From an uncultured Bacilli bacterium (lineage in GTDB: Bacteria; Bacillota_I; Bacilli_A; RF39; UBA660): 33,352 nucleotides of DNA. The notes beneath the pieces were generated by a model. It saw only the letters and a list, made by a program, of their open reading frames with translations. It did not search any database and had not been told where the DNA came from. The translations under genes and the position numbers were made by a program. The DNA is taken from positions 1-33,352 of the forward strand of contig CANRJV010000014.1 of NCBI GenBank assembly GCA_947631045.1, read 5' to 3'. Positions 25,757 through 33,285 of the stretch are shown piece by piece; positions within the stretch are counted from its first letter, which is position 1; every line of letters starts with the position of its first letter.

Positions 25757-26677
25757 ATGGAATACGATTATCAATTTGGCAATAATTATTACAAATATGG
25801 AAAAGATATCGGTATTAAAAGTACCGTTTATCAAATTTTGGCTCCTGAACAAGAGCAAGATGGCCAACCCGCAATGGAATATGAAATGAACCCTTTGCCC
25901 ATCTTCGATAATCCCGAATACCAAGGAAGTGGTAAGTTAAAAGATAAAGTAGCCATAATCACAGGTGGTGATAGTGGTCTTGGCCGAAGTGCTGCCATAT
26001 TCTTTACTAAAGAAGGCGCTAAAGTAGTCATTCCTTACTTTGATGAAGATAAAGATGCGGAATTTACGAAAAAGTATATTGAAGCTCTTGGAGGAGAATG
26101 TCTTTTAATAAAAGGTGATTTAAGAAATCCAGAATTTTCTAAAGAAATTGTGGAAAAGACTTTAGCCAAATACGGCAAAATCAATATTTTAGTTAATAAT
26201 GCTGGCGTTCAATATCAACAAGATAATTTAGAATGTATCTCTAATGAACAATTAGATAAAACCATGAAAGTTAATGTTTATTCAATGTTTTATTTAACCA
26301 AAGAAGTCTTACCCCATCTTCATAGTAAAGATAGTATTATCAATTTAACTAGTGTAACAACATTCTTTGGTGAACCTCAATTAATCGATTATGTCGCATC
26401 TAAAGGAGCCATTGTTGGTTTTACTAGAAGTCTCGCCCGTAATTTAGCATTAAAAAATATTAGAGTTAATGCCATTGCCCCAGGATTTTTCTGGACCCCT
26501 TTACAACCAGGATGTTGGGTTAAAGAAAAAATACCATCTTTAGGAAGTGATGCCGCGATGGCAAGAGGAGCAATGCCATATGAACTAGGGCCCACTTTTG
26601 TTTTTCTAGCAAGTGATGATTCTAGTTACATGACTGGACAAGTAATGCACGTTAATGGTGGCCAAGTAATGGGTTAA
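25757..26677 (+). CDS. SDR oxidoreductase, general stress / YghA-like subgroup
   Basis: The protein has 306 residues. The ~50-residue N-terminal extension with PLPIFDNPEYQGSGKLKDK is typical of the YghA/YdaD/YhdF-like subgroup of short-chain dehydrogenases. The cofactor motif is TGGDSGLGR (about 68-76), then NNAGVQ, and the catalytic Tyr and Lys are in YVASK. The ending SSYMTGQVMHVNGGQ is standard. It should be an NAD(P)-dependent oxidoreductase acting on a small alcohol or aldehyde. GGAGG lies 7 nt before the start. It is divergent from ku. Confidence 0.92.
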   Translation: MEYDYQFGNNYYKYGKDIGIKSTVYQILAPEQEQDGQPAMEYEMNPLPIFDNPEYQGSGKLKDKVAIITGGDSGLGRSAAIFFTKEGAKVVIPYFDEDKDAEFTKKYIEALGGECLLIKGDLRNPEFSKEIVEKTLAKYGKINILVNNAGVQYQQDNLECISNEQLDKTMKVNVYSMFYLTKEVLPHLHSKDSIINLTSVTTFFGEPQLIDYVASKGAIVGFTRSLARNLALKNIRVNAIAPGFFWTPLQPGCWVKEKIPSLGSDAAMARGAMPYELGPTFVFLASDDSSYMTGQVMHVNGGQVMG

Positions 26678-26680
26678 AAA

Positions 26681-26712
26681 AAATTAAGTTCTTATTTTGA
26701 ACTTAATTTTTT
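26681..26712. terminator. Bidirectional intrinsic terminator
   Basis: AAATTAAGTTC (26681-26691) pairs with GAACTTAATTT (26699-26709), flanked by A and T runs on either side. It serves the SDR gene on the plus strand and the large surface-protein gene on the minus strand, which converge here. Confidence 0.85.
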
Positions 26713-26718
26713 ATTAAT

Positions 26719-28311
26719 TTAAACGTTAGTTATATAATATGGATCTCCAATAATACCGGTTCCTTTTAACTTAATCATAGATGAATCGATATAAAAGACT
26801 GGACGAACCGCATACGTAGTAGTCAAACCGGTGTTGTACGCAGCCCCTTTACCCACATCCCACGCATAGTAATGGACGTCGTTGTAACCATACCTGGTCA
26901 TTGTCCATTCTGCCCCTGCAGAAGGAGCTGCCGATCCGGGTGGTGTATTTTGCTGATCATTTAATCCATTTTGGATAAATAACCAATTGTTTGTGTTTGC
27001 ATCGCTGGCATATAAATAATCACTTAAGTACATTAATCCTATTTTATCCCCATTTGTTATATTGTATCCTCTCTCTTTTTGAAACAATGACGGATTGGTA
27101 TTATCAGTTGAATCTCCGATATACCATTTATCTGGTTTTACAATTAAGTTTGTCCATTGAGTATCTTTCATATAACTATATTCACTACCACTTCCAAAGC
27201 ATTGATTACATGTATAGGTATCACTACTTTTTGGACTTTGGCCATTTAATCCTTTGTATAAATCTGCATCATTCCATTTTGTATCATAATACGTATTATG
27301 CCAACTAAAGGTACTTTGACTACCCTTTTTTACTTTTGTTGCTTTGATTAATTTTAATCTATTATTTGTATCTATTCCTATTATTCGATACATATAGGTA
27401 TCCATATTATTTTTACATTGAGTTTGATCTGTTGTTCCAAAACAGATAAAGTTATCGATTACTTTAGTTTTATCTCCAACAAATCTCCTTAAATCATCTT
27501 CTACATTTCCTCCAGCGGATTTTATTTGAGCATTCCTTGTTTGCATTTCTTCTTCTGACTCAAGACTCTTAGAATTAGCAACTACCACATCTTTAGCAGT
27601 TTTTGATTCTGTTGTAAATTGTTTTTGTGTTGGATTTGCTTTATTATCATTGCCAGCATTATCTATTAAGTAAAAATAGAATGTATATTCTTTTCCTGCA
27701 CTTAAATTGCTAAATGTATGATTGCTAGAATCTGTACATGTATAATCATTTTGACTTGTTCCATAACAATATTGTTTTATTCCATTAGCATCACTTCCGG
27801 TTACACTAACTGTTATTGTTGTCTCAGTTATTTCTGTTGATGTAACATTACTTATTGTTGGTGCTGTTGTATCTAATGTTATACTACTACTTTTAACTTC
27901 TGATATATATCCATACTTATTTTTTATATAAGCATTTACTGTATGGTTTGTTTCACTATTTAACGTTATTTGGTTGGTTACAGTTATACTTTTATTATTT
28001 GGCTCTTGGATGTTTTTAAAATCAGTACATGTACTTTCAGTTGTTACACAATATTCAGTTATATTATCATCAGTCCATTCTATTGTGACACTTGGATTTG
28101 GATTATTGGTGTATTGTTTATTTTCATCTTCAATATATACTTTATCTATTGTGGGTTTTAATTTTCCTATTGTAGCTTCTATTATTGGTAATTCATTACT
28201 ACCACCATAATAAGCATAGGAGTCTTTTAAAGTTAACAATAAAATTAAAAATATTATTATTGATATCAAACTAACAATTATTACTTTTTTATTCTTTAAC
28301 TTTTCTTCCAT
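26719..28311 (-). CDS. Large secreted/anchored surface protein with Ig/FN3-like domains
   Basis: The protein has 530 residues. An N-terminal signal anchor (about 9-28) is followed by YAYYGGSNELPIIEATIGK, which resembles the start of SipW-processed proteins. Two beta-sandwich domains follow: Ig-like (about 50-145) and FN3-like (about 148-235, ending YFYLIDNAGNDN). The C-terminal part (about 285-530) carries a Trp/Tyr-rich domain resembling DUF6273, with YRIIGIDTNNRLKLIKA and, at the end, AVRPVFYIDSSMIKLKG. Cys pairs such as CVTTESTC and CNQC suggest disulfides. No C-terminal wall anchor is seen. It is probably displayed at the surface, and its promoter contains a G9 tract in the spacer. AAGGAG precedes the start. 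The ligand is unknown. Confidence 0.8.
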   Translation of the reverse strand: MEEKLKNKKVIIVSLISIIIFLILLLTLKDSYAYYGGSNELPIIEATIGKLKPTIDKVYIEDENKQYTNNPNPSVTIEWTDDNITEYCVTTESTCTDFKNIQEPNNKSITVTNQITLNSETNHTVNAYIKNKYGYISEVKSSSITLDTTAPTISNVTSTEITETTITVSVTGSDANGIKQYCYGTSQNDYTCTDSSNHTFSNLSAGKEYTFYFYLIDNAGNDNKANPTQKQFTTESKTAKDVVVANSKSLESEEEMQTRNAQIKSAGGNVEDDLRRFVGDKTKVIDNFICFGTTDQTQCKNNMDTYMYRIIGIDTNNRLKLIKATKVKKGSQSTFSWHNTYYDTKWNDADLYKGLNGQSPKSSDTYTCNQCFGSGSEYSYMKDTQWTNLIVKPDKWYIGDSTDNTNPSLFQKERGYNITNGDKIGLMYLSDYLYASDANTNNWLFIQNGLNDQQNTPPGSAAPSAGAEWTMTRYGYNDVHYYAWDVGKGAAYNTGLTTTYAVRPVFYIDSSMIKLKGTGIIGDPYYITNV

Positions 28312-28414
28312 ACCTTTTCTCCTTGTTTATAATACTGAATACCAATATCAAACAAAAAATAATTTATGTTAATAACTACATAAATACTTCTTACTATCTA
28401 CATCTTATATGCTT

Positions 28415-28442
28415 ATTATATAACACCCCCCCCCGGAGTCAA
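28415..28442 (-). promoter_or_regulatory. Promoter with a G9 tract in the -35/-10 spacer (probable phase-variable switch)
   Basis: Minus strand: -35 TTGACT (28442-28437), a 16-nt spacer containing nine G in a row (28434-28426 on the minus strand; C9 on plus), then -10 TATAAT (28420-28415). The predicted leader is about 95 nt to the ATG at 28311. One added G would give the ideal 17-nt spacer. Such a homopolymer is exceptional in this AT-rich window. It lies after the terminator of the upstream SDR gene. Confidence 0.8.
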
Positions 28443-28466
28443 GTTTTTGAAAAAAATTTGTTACAT

Positions 28467-28496
28467 CAAAAAAACATAGGCATTATTACCTATGTT
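28467..28496 (-). terminator. Intrinsic terminator of the FabG-like SDR gene
   Basis: Minus strand: AACATAGG (28496-28489), 8-nt loop, CCTATGTT (28480-28473), then a T run to 28467. It separates the SDR gene from the surface-protein promoter. Confidence 0.85.
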
Positions 28497-28508
28497 TATA
28501 AATAAAAA

Positions 28509-29252
28509 TTAGTTTCTCGCAGCCCCATCGACTTGTAAAATAATACCGGTGATATAACTAGCCATGGGACTAGCTAAGAATAGAAAGGCATTCGCAATAT
28601 CTTTAGGTTCGCCAATTCTTCCTAAAGGAATGGTTTTAATTAAAGGTTCAATCATTTCCTTTGGTAAACTGGCAACCATATCCGTATTAATAATTCCTGG
28701 AGCAACCGCATTTACTCTTATATTAAAGGGTGCTAATTCTCTTGCTAATGATTTCGTTAAACCATTAACAGCAAACTTTGATGCCGGATACCCAACTCCT
28801 GAAGGTTGGCCATAAATACTAACCATGGAACTAGTATTTAAAATAACTCCTTCTTTTTTTTCTTTCATATAAGGCACAACGGCTTTCGTAACATTAAACA
28901 TCGCATTAACATTTAAACTCATAATGCTTTCAAAGTCTTCACTAGTAGTATCTTCAATTTTTTTATTCGCGGAAATTCCCGCATTGTTAATTAAGACATC
29001 TATTTGACCATATTTGGTAATTACTTTTTTAATAACTTCTTCTATTTCTTCATAACTATTTAAATTAGGAAAGTATCCTTCTGCCTTAAGACCTTCTTCA
29101 TTTAAAGTAGCTAAGGATTTATCTACTGACTCTTTTTTTGAACCAAATAAAATAACTTTCGCTTTTTCTTTGGCAAAAGATCTTACTACTTCTAAGCCTA
29201 TTCCCCTTGTTCCCCCAGTAATAACCACAATTTTATTTTCTAAGTTCAACAT
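28509..29252 (-). CDS. FabG-like SDR oxidoreductase
   Basis: The protein has 247 residues, a classical single-domain SDR. Cofactor motif TGGTRGIG (about 13-20), NNAGIS, catalytic Ser in NTSSM, and Tyr-Lys in YPASK; the ending YITGIILQVDGA is standard. This size and motif set fits 3-oxoacyl-ACP reductase-like or other NAD(P)-dependent alcohol dehydrogenases; no fatty-acid genes are adjacent, so I do not call it fabG. The start lies within the end of the GDPD gene, with GGAGGT there, so translation is coupled. A terminator follows. Confidence 0.9.
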   Translation of the reverse strand: MLNLENKIVVITGGTRGIGLEVVRSFAKEKAKVILFGSKKESVDKSLATLNEEGLKAEGYFPNLNSYEEIEEVIKKVITKYGQIDVLINNAGISANKKIEDTTSEDFESIMSLNVNAMFNVTKAVVPYMKEKKEGVILNTSSMVSIYGQPSGVGYPASKFAVNGLTKSLARELAPFNIRVNAVAPGIINTDMVASLPKEMIEPLIKTIPLGRIGEPKDIANAFLFLASPMASYITGIILQVDGAARN

Positions 29253-29980
29253 TTTTTACCTCCAAAAATTTCTTCTTCAAAAATATAATTATCACAATAT
29301 TCCTTTGCATATTTTATATCATTTTTATTTTTTATTGTCCATCCTAAAATAAGATGGTTTTCTCTTAATTGACAAATTTTCGGATGCTTAATTATTTTTA
29401 AATGACAAGAATAAAAATCTGGCTTAGAAAATTTACCATAAAAAATTCTTAAATAAAAGAATAAGGTATAAAAAACATTACGGTTATCTGAAAGTAATTG
29501 CCCTCTTATAACCTCGGGAGCATGTTTTTTAAAATATCTAATTGATTTCGCTCGAAAACTTTTAACCGCCACTAAGCCTGAATAATTTTGTAAAAGAGTT
29601 ATTACTTCTTTTTCCAATTTGCCTACTCTTGCATCATATTTTAATTCAATTATAATAGGTACTTTTCCTTTAACTAAATCTAAGACTTCGCTAAATGCGG
29701 GAATAGTGTCTTCAGTATGCGGAAATTTATAATTTTTTAATTCTTCTAAAGTTAAATTTTTAATTTTTTTATCAATATTAAATAGTCTTTTTAAATTATC
29801 GTCATGGATAACCACTACCTTATTATCCTTAGTCAAATGAACATCTAGTTCAATAAGATAATCATTATCTAAAGCGCTCTTAAAAGATGATAAAGTATTT
29901 TCAAATATTTCTTTATCTTGATTATGTAATCCACGATGGGCGATAGGTCTATTTAATAAATAACTTAAATCTCTTTCCAT
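29246..29980 (-). CDS. Glycerophosphodiester phosphodiesterase family protein
   Basis: The protein has 244 residues from ATG 29980. An earlier TTG at 30016 is the TTG of the -35 box, so it is rejected. GDPD motifs are clear: AHRGLHNQ with the catalytic His, ENTLSSFKSAL, ELDVHLTKD with the metal ligands, and VIHDDNLKRL with the second His. IIELKYD and the late GWTIKNKND complete the TIM barrel. No signal peptide is seen, so it should be cytoplasmic and cut glycerophosphodiesters to glycerol-3-phosphate and an alcohol. It overlaps the FabG-like gene by 7 nt. Its -10 box ends 7 nt before the ATG, so the mRNA may be leaderless. Confidence 0.9.
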   Translation of the reverse strand: MERDLSYLLNRPIAHRGLHNQDKEIFENTLSSFKSALDNDYLIELDVHLTKDNKVVVIHDDNLKRLFNIDKKIKNLTLEELKNYKFPHTEDTIPAFSEVLDLVKGKVPIIIELKYDARVGKLEKEVITLLQNYSGLVAVKSFRAKSIRYFKKHAPEVIRGQLLSDNRNVFYTLFFYLRIFYGKFSKPDFYSCHLKIIKHPKICQLRENHLILGWTIKNKNDIKYAKEYCDNYIFEEEIFGGKKC

Positions 29981-29987
29981 ATAAATT

Positions 29988-30016
29988 ATTATAATACCTT
30001 TTTCCCAATTTGACAA
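29988..30016 (-). promoter_or_regulatory. Sigma-A promoter of the GDPD gene, leaderless arrangement
   Basis: Minus strand: TTGTCA (30016-30011), 17 nt, TATAAT (29993-29988), then AATTTAT and ATG at 29980. Transcription would start about at the start codon, and there is no ribosome site in between. Confidence 0.7.
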
Positions 30017-30126
30017 TTTATGGTATCTTCATTTTTAGCCCTAAATATGGGCATTTTTAAGATAAGGTGAAAAGTATAAAAAAACAAAGAGAGGGAAAAA
30101 ATAGTAGTATGGAAGGAGGATAACAA

Positions 30127-30870
30127 ATGAACAAAAAATTATACTTAGGACTAGCATTATTTTTAATAGCAATAGTTTTAATGCCAATTATGAATGTCCA
30201 TGCCGAAAGTTATACAGTTAAAAATCAAGCAGAATTAAAAAGTGCATTACAAAATAATGATATCGATACCATTATTTTAGGGGAAGATATTGAAACAACG
30301 GAAAAAATCAATATAACAAGAAGTGTAACTATTGATGGCGCTAATCACATGATTAAATATGTAGGAACTTTTGGTGCAGAAGGCGGTAAAGATAATACAG
30401 TTTGGGCAGGAATTTATGTTCTACAATTCTATAAAACTACTGGTACTTTAAAAAATATTAAATTAACTGGTGGTAATGCCGGCCTTCTTATAAATGGTTC
30501 TGATGTAACTTTTGTGGGAACAATTGATGTTTCAGGAAATGGCTTTGGAGGAATTGAACTTGGTCAAGGAGCCAATGTTACTGAAACGAATAAATTAACT
30601 TTAAATGATGCTGATATAGTTAATACTACCGAAAACGACGATCATCCTACTCTATGGGTTCCAAATGATAGTGATGATGCTGTTATGACCGTAGATGGTG
30701 AAACTGAATTAATCCATTCTGGTGATGAATTAACTTTAATAGAAATGAATGAAATTTTTGATTTAGGAACACCAAATACATTAGATAATATTGCCGCTTT
30801 TGAAAGTACTTTTATTATTTCTTTATTAAGTATTTTAGGCGTAGCAGTATTAAATAAAAGATATAATTAA
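30127..30870 (+). CDS. Secreted beta-helix-like protein with sortase-type tail
   Basis: The protein has 247 residues. The signal peptide, about 1-26, ends VHA. The mature part has short repeats with periodic Asn/Gly/Val, such as SVTIDGANHMIKYVGT, TLKNIKLTGGNAGLLINGSD and IDVSGNGFGGIELGQG, the look of a right-handed beta-helix (pectate-lyase-like) domain. The C-terminus has TPNTLDNIAA, a hydrophobic helix (about 225-240) and KRYN. This resembles NPxTxDN-type wall-sorting signals seen in Firmicutes, but the motif is not a canonical LPxTG. No catalytic residues for a lyase are obvious. GGAAGGAGG precedes the start. It is likely a surface adhesin or carbohydrate binder. Confidence 0.78.
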   Translation: MNKKLYLGLALFLIAIVLMPIMNVHAESYTVKNQAELKSALQNNDIDTIILGEDIETTEKINITRSVTIDGANHMIKYVGTFGAEGGKDNTVWAGIYVLQFYKTTGTLKNIKLTGGNAGLLINGSDVTFVGTIDVSGNGFGGIELGQGANVTETNKLTLNDADIVNTTENDDHPTLWVPNDSDDAVMTVDGETELIHSGDELTLIEMNEIFDLGTPNTLDNIAAFESTFIISLLSILGVAVLNKRYN

Positions 30871-30876
30871 TTCTAG

Positions 30877-30914
30877 AAAGAAGACCTAAAAAAAGAAAAA
30901 GAGGTCTTCTTTTT
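30877..30914. terminator. Bidirectional intrinsic terminator
   Basis: AAAGAAGACCT (30877-30887) pairs with AGGTCTTCTTT (30902-30912), followed by Ts on plus. It separates the surface-protein gene and the convergent sigma-like gene. Confidence 0.85.
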
Positions 30915-30926
30915 CTTTGAAATAAA

Positions 30927-31355
30927 CTATCTATGTAAATCAGTACTAGGCTCTACTTCGTCTTCAAATAAAATACCAGAAGTAATTAAACTAGCTCTTT
31001 CTGTTTCATTTAAGTCAATTATGGAACTTAAACTACTTAGCCATTTCTTTTGACCATAACGTTGTAATTCATCAGTCATATAATTTTTAATTGTTATATC
31101 AATTATTGGTCCAAATGAATTATCGGTTACATTTTCTAAATCACATGTATTAATGGCTTCGATTAAGCCTAGATTACCAGCTGATATTAAATCAGTGATA
31201 GGAAGACCTAAACCTAAGAATTCTTTAGCAATCTTTCTTACGCGCCACATATTACAAATAATAAGCATGTCATAAGCACTAGTATCACCAGTAGCCCGGT
31301 AAACTCTTAAGCATTTTAAAGATTCTTCATCACTTATTTTTCTAAATTTTCCCAT
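30927..31355 (-). CDS. Lone sigma-70 region 2-like protein
   Basis: The protein has 142 residues. It matches only region 2.1-2.2 of sigma-70: MLIICNMWRVRKIAKEFLGL and LPITDLISAGNLGLIEAI, the core RNA-polymerase-binding segment. The part where region 2.3-2.4 should melt and read the -10 is weak (DNSFGPIIDITIKNYMTDEL), and there is no region 3 or 4. It could be a divergent sigma factor, a modulator competing for RNA polymerase, or a relic. AAGGGGG lies upstream of the ATG. The acidic tail (FEDEVEPS) is not seen in ordinary sigma factors. It stands alone between two terminator/promoter regions. Confidence 0.75.
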   Translation of the reverse strand: MGKFRKISDEESLKCLRVYRATGDTSAYDMLIICNMWRVRKIAKEFLGLGLPITDLISAGNLGLIEAINTCDLENVTDNSFGPIIDITIKNYMTDELQRYGQKKWLSSLSSIIDLNETERASLITSGILFEDEVEPSTDLHR

Positions 31356-31435
31356 AATTTTAATCCCCCTTTTTGAGTTGCTTATTACTTTAACACATTT
31401 TTTCTTATTTTACAAGCATTTTTTTCTTAAATACG

Positions 31436-31444
31436 TGTTATAAT
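31436..31444 (+). promoter_or_regulatory. Extended -10 promoter of the GH3 gene
   Basis: TGT-TATAAT (31436-31444) is an extended -10 element with no good -35 at 17 nt. AGGTGA and the ATG at 31467 follow at normal distance. Confidence 0.6.
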
Positions 31445-31466
31445 AGAAATACTTAGGTGAAAATAC

Positions 31467-32780
31467 ATGAAAAAAACAATATATAGTTTAATATTAGGAA
31501 TTTTTTTAATAGCCATTATTATTTTGGCTTTAAATAGTCATAAAGCTCAATTTAAAAGTGATAAAATCGTTACTATTTCGGGTGTTATTGTAAATAAAGA
31601 AGATACGAAAACGATTATTAAAGATAGCCAAAATAAAAGATATGCTTTCGAAAATATTAAAGAAGACATTGGAACGAAAGTAGATTTAACTTTTTTAAGT
31701 AATACAGAAGAGGTTCTTAATTATAAAGTTCTTGAAGCATCTTCCATACCTTCTTCTTGGTTAGATAAGGGAATTTTTAAAGAATTTTATTATGATGCTT
31801 ATCAAAAATTACAAGAAATGTCTTTAAGTGAAAAAATTAGCCAAGTTTTACTTGTTCATTATCAAAATAAAAACAATGTTGAACTTCAAGAGAAATACCA
31901 ATTCGGTGGATTTATCTTCTTTGAAAAAGATTTTAAAGATAAAACTAAAGAAGAAGTTCTAAATATGATTACGGAATTACAAACAGCTTCCAAAATTCCC
32001 GTTTTAACGGCGGTAGATGAAGAGGGTGGCACTGTAACTAGAATTAGTCATAATAAAAACTTAGTTGAATCTCCCTTTAAATCTCCTCAAGAATTATATC
32101 AAGAAGGGGGACTAGAAAAAATTCAAGAAGATGTTAAGTATAAATCCCAAATTTTAAAAGAATTAGGTTTAAATTTAAATTTAGCTCCGGTTGTTGATGT
32201 TTCTACTGATAAGAATGATTATATTTACAAAAGAACTTTAGGCCTTCCAACGGAAGAAGTATCTAAATATGCGGAAGCCGTTATTGAAACTAGTAAAAAC
32301 ACAGGCGTTTCATACACTTTGAAACATTTTTCGGGATATGGCAATAATGCTGATACTCATAAAGGAGCTAGTGAAGACTATAAAAGTTATGAAGACATAG
32401 TTAAATATGATTTACCACCTTTTGAAGCAGGCATAAAAGTAGGAGCCGAAGCCATAATGAATAGTCATAACATTGTTATGAGTATCGATTCCGAAAATCC
32501 CGCTTCTCTATCCAAAAAAGTTCATGATATTTTACGACAAGATTTAGAATTTACTGGTATTATTATTACAGATGATTTAAATATGGGAGCGTTAAAAAAT
32601 ATTCCTAATAAAGAGGTTAAAGCCTTACTGGCAGGAAATGACTTATTAATTACTTCTAACTATGAAGAAAGTTATAATAATATTTTAAATGGCATTAATA
32701 ATAATTTAATTAGTGAAGAGGAATTAAATCATTCTGTTTTTAGACTATTGGCTTGGAAATATTATAAAAAATTAATCTAG
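31467..32780 (+). CDS. Glycoside hydrolase family 3, NagZ-like, membrane-anchored
   Basis: The protein has 437 residues. An N-terminal signal anchor (about 4-22) has no lipobox Cys, then a short beta-rich linker domain (about 28-90). The GH3 barrel follows, about 105-430: GGFIFFEKDF, AVDEEGGTVTRI, NLAPVVDVST, KHFSGYGNNADTHKG (the NagZ-type His/Asp loop), EAIMNSHNIV, and ITDDLNMGAL with the nucleophile Asp. It most likely removes N-acetylglucosamine from cell-wall fragments outside the membrane. There is no second GH3 C-terminal domain, which fits the NagZ subtype. AGGTGA precedes the ATG. tspO follows after about 40 nt. Confidence 0.9.
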   Translation: MKKTIYSLILGIFLIAIIILALNSHKAQFKSDKIVTISGVIVNKEDTKTIIKDSQNKRYAFENIKEDIGTKVDLTFLSNTEEVLNYKVLEASSIPSSWLDKGIFKEFYYDAYQKLQEMSLSEKISQVLLVHYQNKNNVELQEKYQFGGFIFFEKDFKDKTKEEVLNMITELQTASKIPVLTAVDEEGGTVTRISHNKNLVESPFKSPQELYQEGGLEKIQEDVKYKSQILKELGLNLNLAPVVDVSTDKNDYIYKRTLGLPTEEVSKYAEAVIETSKNTGVSYTLKHFSGYGNNADTHKGASEDYKSYEDIVKYDLPPFEAGIKVGAEAIMNSHNIVMSIDSENPASLSKKVHDILRQDLEFTGIIITDDLNMGALKNIPNKEVKALLAGNDLLITSNYEESYNNILNGINNNLISEEELNHSVFRLLAWKYYKKLI

Positions 32781-32823
32781 CATATTTTTATCATCTGAAA
32801 ATAATATATATTAGGTGATATAT

Positions 32824-33285
32824 TTGCAAAAAGAATTTTTTCGAAATATTTTTTATTTATTCTTTCCCCTTTTATTAGGGTCAATCGTTGGCTTAATTAT
32901 TTCTTCTTCCCTAGATTATGGACCATTACTTAAACCACCTTTATCACCACCGGGGTATATCTTCCCTATTGCTTGGAGTATCTTATATCTTCTAATGGGA
33001 ATATCTTACTTTCTTTTTAAAAAAAGTAATAATCCCGATGATGACGAAAGTATTATTTATTACAGTCAATTAGTAGTTAACCTTCTTTGGAGTATATTCT
33101 TCTTTGTTCTAAAATGGCGTTTATTTACTATTTTATGGACTATTCTCCTTTTGGGATTAGTAATTTATTTACTTTATTTATTCTATCAAAAGTATAAGCC
33201 ATCTTTTTATTTAAATATTCCTTATCTTTTATGGCTCATTTATGCAACTTATTTAACTATTGGTGTTTATTTTTTAAACAATTGA
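32824..33285 (+). CDS. tspO: TspO/MBR family membrane protein
   Basis: The protein has 153 residues from TTG 32824, which sits 5 nt after AGGTGA. A GTG at 32815 is part of that site and is rejected. Five membrane helices are predicted. The family motif LKPPLSPPGYIFPIAWSILY (helix 1-2 junction) is clear, with Trp in the second helix; WSIFFFVLKWR and the ending LWLIYATYLTIGVYFLNN complete the fold. TspO proteins bind porphyrins or sterol-like ligands and affect tetrapyrrole or stress physiology. The stop codon TGA (33283-33285) lies at the boundary with the group II intron, so the original C-terminus may have been changed. Confidence 0.9.
   Translation: MQKEFFRNIFYLFFPLLLGSIVGLIISSSLDYGPLLKPPLSPPGYIFPIAWSILYLLMGISYFLFKKSNNPDDDESIIYYSQLVVNLLWSIFFFVLKWRLFTILWTILLLGLVIYLLYLFYQKYKPSFYLNIPYLLWLIYATYLTIGVYFLNN

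Noticed and set aside
26389-26595. Minus-strand open frame opposite the stress-type SDR gene
   Set aside because: Antisense to conserved SDR motifs; no ribosome site.
28323-28505. Small plus-strand open frame upstream of the surface-protein gene
   Set aside because: It runs through the opposite-strand leader, promoter with G9 tract and a terminator, with no ribosome site or protein-like composition.
30038-30052. GCCC-7 nt-GGGC small hairpin upstream of the beta-helix protein as a riboswitch or terminator
   Set aside because: Only a 4-bp GC stem with no conserved aptamer features; there is no upstream plus-strand gene to terminate.
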